A stretch of 64,000 nt of DNA from assembly GCF_000300815.1 (NCBI RefSeq), contig NZ_AMRX01000001.1, positions 186,001 to 250,000 of the forward strand, in the 5' to 3' direction. Positions 54,593-62,448 of the stretch are shown here, piece by piece; position 1 is the stretch's first letter, and every line of letters begins with the position of its first letter. Made by a program: the position numbers and the translations under genes. Under the pieces are notes generated by a model, which made no database searches, was not told where the DNA came from, and worked only from the letters and a program-made list of their open reading frames with translations. Origin of the DNA: Gayadomonas joobiniege G7 (lineage in GTDB: Bacteria > Pseudomonadota > Gammaproteobacteria > Enterobacterales > Alteromonadaceae).

Positions 54593-55402
54593 ATGGCTTT
54601 AAAGCTTTGGAAAGATCTATCAACGTTAGATTTCGAAAACATAGACCCACATAATACAATTGCATTATTACCACTTGGAGCAATTGAACCACACGGGCCT
54701 CATCTGCCTATGTCGACAGATGCTTTAATAGCAGAAGAACTGTGCAAGTTGGCTGCAGAAAAAGTCCCCGAAGACATCAACTTATTACTAATGCCTACCC
54801 AAGAAGTAGGTAAATCAACTGAGCACGCTTGTTTTGAAGGCACTCTGACACATAGCGCTCACACCCTGTTAGACGTATGGATGGAGATTGGTGAAAGTGT
54901 CCACAAAGCAGGTATTCAGAAGTTAGTATTTTTCAACGCACATGGTGGTCAGCCACAAATTATGGAAGTCTGCTGCCGTGAACTTAGAGTTAAATTTGAT
55001 ATGCTCACTGTAGGCGCCAGTGGTTGGAGCTTTGGCTCTCCTGACACTCAAGATATTCCCGAAGATGAACGCAAACATGGTATCCATGCAGGCCAAGTTG
55101 AAACTTCAATTATGCTACATTTAGCACCTGAATTAGTAAAAATGGAACATGCGCAAAACTTTGAAGGTTTATTAAAAGACGTTGAAAATAATTTTGAGCA
55201 TCTAAGAATAATCGGCAGCACTTACGTTGGCTGGCAAGCCCAGGATCTTCATCCATGCGGATGCTCAGGAGATGCAACTTTAGCCACTTCAGAGCTTGGT
55301 AAACTATACACAGACCACTATACCGAAGGGCTAAAAAACCTTTTAGTTGATGTCGCTAAATACCCGTTAGATTGGATTCGAAATCGTTCTGATTGGAAAT
55401 AA
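54593..55402 (+). CDS. Creatininase-family metal-dependent amidohydrolase
   Basis: 269 aa. Metal-ligand pattern: E32 and H34 in AIEPHGPHLPMSTD, D43, H117 in NAHGGQ and E170 in HAGQVETS. True creatininase has Glu two residues after the second His (NGHYEN); here it is Gly119, a pattern closer to the FAPy-deformylase/MftE branch. It is therefore a cyclic or formyl-amide hydrolase of unknown substrate. CAGGAG precedes the ATG. It is convergent with the amidohydrolase gene and divergent from the TonB receptor. Confidence 0.85.
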   Translation: MALKLWKDLSTLDFENIDPHNTIALLPLGAIEPHGPHLPMSTDALIAEELCKLAAEKVPEDINLLLMPTQEVGKSTEHACFEGTLTHSAHTLLDVWMEIGESVHKAGIQKLVFFNAHGGQPQIMEVCCRELRVKFDMLTVGASGWSFGSPDTQDIPEDERKHGIHAGQVETSIMLHLAPELVKMEHAQNFEGLLKDVENNFEHLRIIGSTYVGWQAQDLHPCGCSGDATLATSELGKLYTDHYTEGLKNLLVDVAKYPLDWIRNRSDWK

Positions 55403-55410
55403 GTTAATAA

Positions 55411-55443
55411 AAAAACCAACAAGCGCAATATCGGCTTGTTGGT
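55411..55443 (-). terminator. Terminator between creatininase-family and amidohydrolase genes
   Basis: A 10-bp stem (ACCAACAAGC with GCTTGTTGGT) has a 9-nt loop. On the minus strand it is followed by a T run, so it ends the amidohydrolase operon; on the plus strand it may also stop the creatininase-family transcript. Confidence 0.8.
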
Positions 55444-55449
55444 ACTATC

Positions 55450-56838
55450 TTATTTGGTTTGTGCACGAATTCGTCGAATTCGTTTTTCAACCTCCACTTG
55501 AATCTCATGCATATCATGTTGTATTGGTTGCCCTGATTGCACGAGCTTTTCACCGTTTACATAAACGGCTTCAATATTTGCCGAGCTTACACTAAAAACC
55601 AGATTAGCTGGCACATCAAAGAGTGCCCCCGTAGCTGGTTTTGCCATATCAATAACCAAAAAGTCGGCCCGTTTGCCTTCGCTTAAGCTGCCAACCAAAT
55701 GGTCTACTTTTAATATCTTTGCGGTCGCTAAAGTGTGCAGTTTTATAACCTCAATCGGTGACATAACACTCGCGTTTTTGTACTGCATGCGTAATGCGTA
55801 TAATCCCATGCGCATATTTTCAAAAGGGTCCGAAATATCAGCACTCGCGGCACCATCAACTCCCATACCGACAGGGATACCTAATTTCAGATACTTAGGT
55901 ATATCGGCTAGCCCTGAAGCTAACCGACCATTTGATAATGGATTCCAAATCATTGCGGCCCCGCCGCTCGCGACATCGGCCAAAACCTGATCATCGGCAT
56001 GGATAAAATGTGCAAATGAGACATCTGCTTTTACTGCATCGGCTTGTTTAAAACTCGGCCAAGCTTTCAGATCTCTATCTTGATGAGCATAAGATTCAAG
56101 ATAATGGTATTGCAATGTGGCTCCGTACTTTCTTGCCAAAGCCACCTCAAAATCCATCTTCTCCTGACTTTTAACAAAATTGCCAACAGCATTCAGCGAA
56201 ATCCCTAATAAGTTTTTATCATTTAATGCCCTGACTTTTGCTACCGCATTCGAAAATGCAATCTCCACCTCTTTAAAAGAAGTTTTAAAATCCGCATTAT
56301 AGGCAAAAATTGTATTTTGACCACTGGCAACTGAAGCGTCCAAACTCTCCATATAAATAGACTCCTCAGCGCCCATTCTCTGTGAATGATTATAAGTTGT
56401 TGTGATCCCATGTAATAATTGATCTAGCGCGCCGTGCAAAGTAAATTGATAATAATCACCAATAGAGAAGTACTTACCATAAGTTCGGTGTAACTGATCT
56501 AACCAGCCATATAATTCTTGGTCCGAAGCTATGCCTCTAAAAGCGCTTTGCCATAAATGGTTATGACCAGACACAAAGCCAGGCATAATAATTTTTTGTT
56601 TCATATCTAAACGCAGGTCTATCGGCAAATCACCGTTATAAACACCCGCTGAAACTTTTTCGATTTTATTATTTTTAAGCAATAAAAAACCCTGAAATAC
56701 AACTGGCTTTTTATCATCTAACGTCAGCAAAGTAGCATTTTCAAATAGCTGAGTCTTTGCGTAGGCGGTTCCAAAAATACCTACCATCAGCAAGCAAAAG
56801 ATTGCATGCAGGGTCACAGCACAAATATTTTTATACAT
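55450..56838 (-). CDS. Secreted amidohydrolase (TRZ/ATZ, guanine-deaminase-like)
   Basis: 462 aa. The signal peptide ends at GTAYA (residue 27), so this enzyme is predicted to act in the periplasm, unlike most of its family. The metal-binding HxH is HNHLW within MPGFVSGHNHLWQSAFRG, with further ligands in YHYLES and FAHFIHADD and the catalytic Asp in GVDGAASADISDP. It probably deaminates or dechlorinates-type hydrolyses an N-heterocycle; I cannot name it. It is the last gene of the five-gene minus-strand operon. Confidence 0.83.
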   Translation of the reverse strand: MYKNICAVTLHAIFCLLMVGIFGTAYAKTQLFENATLLTLDDKKPVVFQGFLLLKNNKIEKVSAGVYNGDLPIDLRLDMKQKIIMPGFVSGHNHLWQSAFRGIASDQELYGWLDQLHRTYGKYFSIGDYYQFTLHGALDQLLHGITTTYNHSQRMGAEESIYMESLDASVASGQNTIFAYNADFKTSFKEVEIAFSNAVAKVRALNDKNLLGISLNAVGNFVKSQEKMDFEVALARKYGATLQYHYLESYAHQDRDLKAWPSFKQADAVKADVSFAHFIHADDQVLADVASGGAAMIWNPLSNGRLASGLADIPKYLKLGIPVGMGVDGAASADISDPFENMRMGLYALRMQYKNASVMSPIEVIKLHTLATAKILKVDHLVGSLSEGKRADFLVIDMAKPATGALFDVPANLVFSVSSANIEAVYVNGEKLVQSGQPIQHDMHEIQVEVEKRIRRIRAQTK

Positions 56839-56840
56839 TA

Positions 56841-58184
56841 TTATTCCTTATTTTTAATAGGGGCATAAGTAGACTGGGTACGCTTTAAACACATTACAAA
56901 CAACCAAGTAAACAGAACTAAAATTGCAGCGGTTATCCAAATAAATAACATCGCCTCTTGCATTCCATTTTCTTCCTGCATGTAGAGGTTTTTTAATGCG
57001 CCCCCATAACTAACTGCAAAAGCAATGGCTAAATTTGACGTTAACGACATGGCTGTGGCTGTCATTCCAGATGACTGATTATCGATATTAGCCAACGCAT
57101 AAGTTTTAGAGCTATGTGATAAAATGCCCATGGCAAAACCACAACACAACCATGACACTACGGAATAGTGCACGCTAAATACCCCGTTGATGACACACCC
57201 ATTTAGTAAAATTCCAAGCAGCATAAAGCTAAAACCAACTTGCATACAGCCAACCTGACTGATAGCGCTTAACCATCGCGCACGCACATTCGTCCCCGTT
57301 AACCAACCCAAACTGGCAAGAGTCAGAATGAACCCAGCATATGAAGCACTGACCCCATGCGCTTTCATTAAATACACAGGAAAATAACTTTGAATGCTAA
57401 AAAACACCAAACAGCTTATCAAAGTCACCCAAATGGCTTTATTTAACGGGGTTACAGCTCGCCACCAATATGCCGGTAAATTTTGGTTTATGGCCCAAGC
57501 TAATCCGAGACTAGCAGGCAGCAAGAGCCAAGAAAGGTAACCAGGCGGTGCAGCGATTAAGTACAATACCAACGCCATACTAACGGCCATCACCAAAGGC
57601 TCGGATAAGGTGGGCAAAAAAGGAGATTTAATACTCACTTCTTTGACATACAACCGGCTTTTTAACAAAACAAAAGCACTGATTAAGGGCAGAAACTGAA
57701 TAACAAAAGTCCATCGCCAATGGGCAAACTCTATTAACCAGCCCCCCAATAAAGGGGCTATTAATGAAGGGATCACCCAGGCAAAATCCACGAGCGATAA
57801 CGCTTTATTCCTATGTGCGGCAGAAAAACTCAGTTTTAGTAAGGCGAACGCTAAGGTTAGCCCCATTCCACCGCCGATACCTTGTAATACTCTTGCGACC
57901 ACAAAACTGACTACATCCCAGCTCGCTATCGCCAAACAATGACCACTGAATAAACAGGCCAATGCCAAATAAAATATAGGCAACGGACCGGTAAAATCTA
58001 TCCGCTTACCTGTCCATACCATGGCAGACACTGAACTGACCACGTAAGCGGCCATCATTAACCCGTACCACTGGTCTGAGTCAAACTGCTCAGTAATTGC
58101 TGGCATCACGACCAGCAATACGAGCTCATTAAAGGCATGCAATGCTGTTAACAACATAATGCCGATTAACATTGCGATATCCAT
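56841..58184 (-). CDS. MFS permease (DHA-type)
   Basis: 447 aa with 12-14 helices. It begins MDIAMLIGIMLLTALHAFNE and contains the antiporter-like segment ARVLQGIGGGMGLTLAFALL. The start at 58184 is chosen because it falls just after the reductase stop; the frame opens at 58235 inside the reductase. In this operon it may import the substrate or export a toxic product. Confidence 0.82.
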   Translation of the reverse strand: MDIAMLIGIMLLTALHAFNELVLLVVMPAITEQFDSDQWYGLMMAAYVVSSVSAMVWTGKRIDFTGPLPIFYLALACLFSGHCLAIASWDVVSFVVARVLQGIGGGMGLTLAFALLKLSFSAAHRNKALSLVDFAWVIPSLIAPLLGGWLIEFAHWRWTFVIQFLPLISAFVLLKSRLYVKEVSIKSPFLPTLSEPLVMAVSMALVLYLIAAPPGYLSWLLLPASLGLAWAINQNLPAYWWRAVTPLNKAIWVTLISCLVFFSIQSYFPVYLMKAHGVSASYAGFILTLASLGWLTGTNVRARWLSAISQVGCMQVGFSFMLLGILLNGCVINGVFSVHYSVVSWLCCGFAMGILSHSSKTYALANIDNQSSGMTATAMSLTSNLAIAFAVSYGGALKNLYMQEENGMQEAMLFIWITAAILVLFTWLFVMCLKRTQSTYAPIKNKE

Positions 58185-58189
58185 ATCTG

Positions 58190-59149
58190 CTATAGTTCGA
58201 TCACTATTTTGTTCGATTTTGCTCGAGAACAGCATAGCGTCATTATGTCATTTTCGGCCTTTTCATCGTCGCTTAGGACTTCATCTCTATGCTCGATCTC
58301 ACCGGCAGAAACATTCACAAGACAGGCTCCGCAGATGCCCTCGCCACAAACCATGTCAATGTCGTAACCATTTTCGTGGAGAACCTCCAACGCATTTTGC
58401 TCCGCTGGCACCTGGAAAGTTTTCTGAGAACGACTTAGCTCCAACACAAAAGGCTTGTCTTCATAGATTTTTTGATTGGCTTTAAACTTTTCAAAATGCA
58501 CTGATCCGCGTGGCCAATGCAAAGTCGCATTAGCGACAGCGTCCATCAATAGATTAGGCCCACAACAATACAAGTGTTGTCCTGGCAAAATTGTTTTGAC
58601 AATATCTGTGATCGGCATACGGCGACCACCCGCGTCACGGGAGAAATAAAATTGAACCTTGTCTGCAAATTCACAATTTTTTAAATGTTCAACGAAGGCA
58701 GCGTCCTTTTGATAACGAGCGCAATAATACAGCACAAAATCACTACCTTGCTTAAACAGGGTTTTGGCCATAGATAACAGAGGCGTAATGCCTATCCCAC
58801 CGCCAATCAAAATCGAACGCTCCGCTCCTATTACCAAGGGAAACTGATTTTTGGGCCCAGAAACCAGTAAACTATCTCCAACTTTTAGGTTTTCATGCAT
58901 CCAAGCGGATCCCCCTCGACTGTCAGCATCTTTCAATACACTGATATAATAAGCATCGGTTTGCTGCTCTCCATTAATTAAAGAGTACTGGCGAGTCAAC
59001 CCATTACCTAGGTAACAAACCAAATGCGCACCTGCAGTCACGCTAGGTACAGGTGACAGATCTGGGTAGCTCAACTTAAACGTTTTTACCGTCTCACTTT
59101 CATTAATGATTTTACTAACCACTAAAGACTGTTTATTTAGATTTGACAT
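58190..59149 (-). CDS. VanB-type 2Fe-2S flavoprotein reductase
   Basis: 319 aa. Domain order is flavin domain (LTRQYSLINGEQ, the RxYS motif), NAD-binding domain (SILIGGGIGITPLLSMAK) and C-terminal plant-type ferredoxin with VCGEGICGACLVNV and a fourth Cys in LCCSRA. This is the class IA Rieske-oxygenase reductase layout, as in vanillate demethylase. No Rieske oxygenase is present in the window, so its electron partner is unknown; the adjacent FAD-linked oxidase is the obvious candidate for linkage. It starts 3 bp after that gene. Confidence 0.9.
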   Translation of the reverse strand: MSNLNKQSLVVSKIINESETVKTFKLSYPDLSPVPSVTAGAHLVCYLGNGLTRQYSLINGEQQTDAYYISVLKDADSRGGSAWMHENLKVGDSLLVSGPKNQFPLVIGAERSILIGGGIGITPLLSMAKTLFKQGSDFVLYYCARYQKDAAFVEHLKNCEFADKVQFYFSRDAGGRRMPITDIVKTILPGQHLYCCGPNLLMDAVANATLHWPRGSVHFEKFKANQKIYEDKPFVLELSRSQKTFQVPAEQNALEVLHENGYDIDMVCGEGICGACLVNVSAGEIEHRDEVLSDDEKAENDIMTLCCSRAKSNKIVIEL

Positions 59150-59151
59150 AA

Positions 59152-60576
59152 TTACCCCTCCAAACCCGTTAACTTTTCGATCTCATCTGCACTTAAATGG
59201 CTGACCCTTTCCCAAGCCATGCTCTTTCCTGGGTTTAGTAGCCCTTTGGGATCCAGACGCTTTTTCCATGCCAGGTGGATAAAATTTGCTTTATGCATAT
59301 GCCCTGCTTCAATCTGATATTTATGCGGATCGGCCACAGAACAGCCATGCTGTTCATAGATATCAATGATCTCGTACAATCGCTTTTCAGTGGTATAGCG
59401 CACCGCTGGCACATCAAAAGCAATCAATTCACCGTTAATGGTGGCAAATTCATGGTGCTGAAATACTTCTTTTTTGAGTAGTGGCTGCAGCTCTTTTACC
59501 TTATCTACCGTAAGTGGCTGTGGAAAAGACACTTGCAAGTAGGTCATAGCTTTATCTGCTTTTAAAACCTGCAAGTTGCAATGGTTATAAGAAAACTCAT
59601 ACACATGCGGCAGTTTTTCTGCTTTTATTTCGGCATCAGTTTTAATTAATTCAAGCACACCACCACAGGCCTCAACATCTTTTTTTAAACCTGCAACTTC
59701 ACGTGCATCAACCATAGTGATCATTAAGGCTCGGCCTTTTTGAATGTGGTTTTCTAAGGTAACAAAATAATTTCCGTATCTAGCATCCAAAACAGATAAT
59801 AACTTGCATTCAATCTTTGCATTTTTAGCCACTTGCAATCCAGCGGCGTAAGCTGTCACATAGTCATCGAAGGTCGCAATACAATTTAACCAATCACGAC
59901 TGGGTACTGTGCGTAGCGTCACTTCAGAGATAACACCATTAATCCCCCACGCATGATGGACCAATAAGGTATCATCACCACAAAAATTGTGGGTTTTAGG
60001 CTCTGCTTCAACCGAAAGCACCTTAAGACGAATAATGTTGCCTTTTTCTCGTAGCGGCCCATTGTTCATGGTCCCTATACCGGCCGATCCCCCTGCAATG
60101 AACCCACCAATGGTGGCAATATTTTGTGTAGAGGGGAACACAGGCAGTTCATAACCTTGGTTTTTAAGTGTTTGGTTTAATTTTTCAATATTACAGCCAG
60201 CCTCAACGGTGACAAAACCGTCACCAATCTCTAAAATTTGATTAATCGCTGTAATATCAATAATAATCCCCCCTTCAAGGGGTACTGCCTGACCATAATT
60301 TCCCGTTCCTCCGCCGCGTACAACAATAGGTAAATCCCATTGATAAGCGACTTTTAAACAATGGCTCAATTCATCCTGATTCTGTGGCTGCAAAACAATA
60401 TCAGCGAATTTATCGCTTAACTGCTGCTCTAAAATTGGGCTATACCAGAAAAAGTCACGGGATGCTTTTTTTACCTGAGCTGGCTTTTGCATAACCCGAA
60501 TTCCGTTTAATTGAGCAACAAACTCTTGCCAGTTGATTTTTATTTTGCCGGAAATAGAAAAACTTGATTCAGTCAT
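59152..60576 (-). CDS. FAD-linked (GlcD/PCMH-type) oxidoreductase
   Basis: 474 aa. The FAD-binding PCMH domain spans about 60-240 with DLPIVVRGGGTGNYGQAVPL, VEAGCNIEKLNQTLK, TQNIATIGGFIAGGSAGIGT and HHAWGINGVISEVTL. A substrate domain follows, ending near LDPKGLLNPGKSMAWE, typical of GlcD-like enzymes. It has no signal peptide. It would oxidise a hydroxyl, amine or ring C-N bond. Its start overlaps the stop of the upstream deaminase gene by 8 bp. Confidence 0.88.
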   Translation of the reverse strand: MTESSFSISGKIKINWQEFVAQLNGIRVMQKPAQVKKASRDFFWYSPILEQQLSDKFADIVLQPQNQDELSHCLKVAYQWDLPIVVRGGGTGNYGQAVPLEGGIIIDITAINQILEIGDGFVTVEAGCNIEKLNQTLKNQGYELPVFPSTQNIATIGGFIAGGSAGIGTMNNGPLREKGNIIRLKVLSVEAEPKTHNFCGDDTLLVHHAWGINGVISEVTLRTVPSRDWLNCIATFDDYVTAYAAGLQVAKNAKIECKLLSVLDARYGNYFVTLENHIQKGRALMITMVDAREVAGLKKDVEACGGVLELIKTDAEIKAEKLPHVYEFSYNHCNLQVLKADKAMTYLQVSFPQPLTVDKVKELQPLLKKEVFQHHEFATINGELIAFDVPAVRYTTEKRLYEIIDIYEQHGCSVADPHKYQIEAGHMHKANFIHLAWKKRLDPKGLLNPGKSMAWERVSHLSADEIEKLTGLEG

Positions 60577-61846
60577 TGACCTGATCCTTATTGATATCTG
60601 ATAAAAATGCCGCTAACGGTTTAATGTGAGATGATCCTGACACCAGTGACGGTAAACTTGTGCAATTGGCAATTAATAAATCATCTATTGAGCCACCGCT
60701 GACATAGGTTGGCTTTAACCCCAACGCGGCTGCCGCCCTAGTACTAATACTTTCCAACCAAATTGCTAACGGGGGGTCTAAATGACCTGTGAGCACAGCC
60801 AGTGATAGAGCATATAGTGGTGAGTGCTGTCCGATGGGACAAAAAGCATCTTCGACATTGTCACTACCAACCACTAAACTCACCCCAGCCGCTTGTAACT
60901 CTTTTACTCTTGTTAGGCCGCGACGATCCGGTGTTCCATCAGTGCGCCCTTGCAGATACAAGTTAGTCGATGGCAAAGTGGCCACAGATATATTGGCTTG
61001 TTTAAGCTGAGCTAAAATTGTCGCTAATCGGGCATCTTGATAATTAATCAAGTTGCAAACATGGCCACATAAAATGGTCCCCTCAAACTGACTGCTAATC
61101 GCTGTTTCGGCAATCAGCTGTATTCCGTTTAACTCTGTGTCTAGGCCTTCATCCACATGAAAATCCAGCATTAATTTGTATTTTTTTGCCAGCTCAAAAA
61201 CTCTCTTGATAGCCGTACGCTTGCCGGTTTGGTATAGGACGAACACGCCCAACACCCCATTATCTTTAGCAATCTGAGCAACAACTTGCTCAGCTTTTTG
61301 AGCATCGTCAAACAACTCCAACGAGGTTAATGCGGCTACCTGCAATGTGAGTTTATTTTTCCACTCGATCGCAAGCTGATGCATAACAGCCCAAGCTATC
61401 GGAGGTTCAGCCTCATCTCCCCAATCCACATGCGTGCGCACAGCCTGACACCCGCTTTGATACAAATCTCCTAACGCTCGGCCCGCGCGTTCATGGATAT
61501 CTTGTACTGTCCAGTTCTGCTTGTCTTTCTGCATAACATCAATTGCCTGCATTAAATTGCCACCCACTATGCCTAACCTGTCTACCGTATGGCACTTATC
61601 TAGATGTACATGTACTTCGTTAAATTTTGGCAAGATAATATTTTGCTGAAGGTTAATTCGAGAGATGTGTCCATCCGGATCTAATTCGTCGGCATTACAG
61701 AAACCAACAACTTGGTTCTGCTCGAGCAAAAGATCGCCCTGCAGACAATCATCCCCCGCAAGTTCAATTGGTTGGCTCTGACTCCTGTACAAAGTGACAG
61801 GCACTTTGACATTTAACAATAAAACTTTTTCTTTATCACTATTCAT
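60569..61846 (-). CDS. CodA/AtzC-like amidohydrolase (cytosine-deaminase family)
   Basis: 425 aa, cytoplasmic. Metal site motifs match cytosine deaminase: NEVHVHLDKCHTV (HxH), LDFHVDEGLDTE (His plus catalytic Glu), CGHVCNL and VVGSDNVEDAFCPIGQHSPL (Asp). Family members deaminate cytosine, isocytosine, creatinine or N-alkylammelides. It is the first gene of the minus-strand operon with the oxidase, reductase, permease and secreted amidohydrolase, and is divergent from the Rid gene. Confidence 0.87.
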   Translation of the reverse strand: MNSDKEKVLLLNVKVPVTLYRSQSQPIELAGDDCLQGDLLLEQNQVVGFCNADELDPDGHISRINLQQNIILPKFNEVHVHLDKCHTVDRLGIVGGNLMQAIDVMQKDKQNWTVQDIHERAGRALGDLYQSGCQAVRTHVDWGDEAEPPIAWAVMHQLAIEWKNKLTLQVAALTSLELFDDAQKAEQVVAQIAKDNGVLGVFVLYQTGKRTAIKRVFELAKKYKLMLDFHVDEGLDTELNGIQLIAETAISSQFEGTILCGHVCNLINYQDARLATILAQLKQANISVATLPSTNLYLQGRTDGTPDRRGLTRVKELQAAGVSLVVGSDNVEDAFCPIGQHSPLYALSLAVLTGHLDPPLAIWLESISTRAAAALGLKPTYVSGGSIDDLLIANCTSLPSLVSGSSHIKPLAAFLSDINKDQVND

Positions 61847-61966
61847 TTAGAGGCCCTAAATAGATGGCATAAAACCGTCTTAAAGCTTTAGCTTTAAAAC
61901 ACCAACAGGCCCTTTAACTTGTGCCAGAAGATAGCTGGATAATAAAAATTAACACTTTAAAATCAA

Positions 61967-62033
61967 AAGGTTAACTTTACTTTATGCGTTAATTTTATAT
62001 ACTTTAATATGTCACCTTAAATCAATTAACCTT
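61967..62033. promoter_or_regulatory. Inverted repeat in the deaminase/Rid divergent promoter region
   Basis: AAGGTTAA (61967-61974) and TTAACCTT (62026-62033) are exact inverted copies flanking an AT-rich core that includes TTTATATACTTTAATATG. The layout suits a regulator controlling both divergent genes, but no regulator gene is adjacent. Confidence 0.35.
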
Positions 62034-62046
62034 ACTTTGGAGATTT

Positions 62047-62433
62047 ATGAAAACCATTAACCCCACTTCAATGGCCGCCCCATTTGGCCGTTACTCACAT
62101 GCTGTTTTAGTGTCTCAAAAGCAGCGTTTATTAAAAACTTCTGGGCAACTTGCTTTATCTTTAGATAAACAGATTCCTCAATCTGCTTATCAACAAGCCA
62201 CACTCATTTTTCAAAATTTAGCGCGCTTGTTAGAACAAGCCCAAATGCAAAAATCTGATATTATTCACCTTACGGCCTACGTGACCGACCGCCAATATAT
62301 GGCCGAATATATGCAGGCACGAGATGAATTTTTAGGTAACATCACACCACCGGCATCAACTTTATTAATTGTTTCAGGATTCACCCTACCAGAATTTAAA
62401 GTTGAAATAGAGCTAACCGCAACCGCTGACTAA
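62047..62433 (+). CDS. Rid/YjgF-family protein lacking the RidA arginine
   Basis: 128 aa of the Rid family. Landmarks are AAPFGRYSHAV, TSGQLALS and the C-terminal LPEFKVEIELTA. In RidA an Arg in the PARS segment (Arg105 in E. coli) binds the imine carboxylate and is needed for deaminase activity; here the segment is PPAST, with Ser104 at that position. It may therefore act on a different imine or carbamate, as RutC does in pyrimidine breakdown. GGAG precedes the ATG. It is divergent from the deaminase operon. Confidence 0.88.
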   Translation: MKTINPTSMAAPFGRYSHAVLVSQKQRLLKTSGQLALSLDKQIPQSAYQQATLIFQNLARLLEQAQMQKSDIIHLTAYVTDRQYMAEYMQARDEFLGNITPPASTLLIVSGFTLPEFKVEIELTATAD

Positions 62434-62447
62434 TCAGCGGCTTGTTA
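62423..62447 (+). terminator. Terminator of the Rid gene
   Basis: CCGCTGA and TCAGCGG (62423-62440) form a 7-bp stem with loop CTAA, followed by CTTGTTATTT. The stop codon of the Rid gene lies inside the hairpin. Confidence 0.7.
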
Positions 62448-62448
62448 T

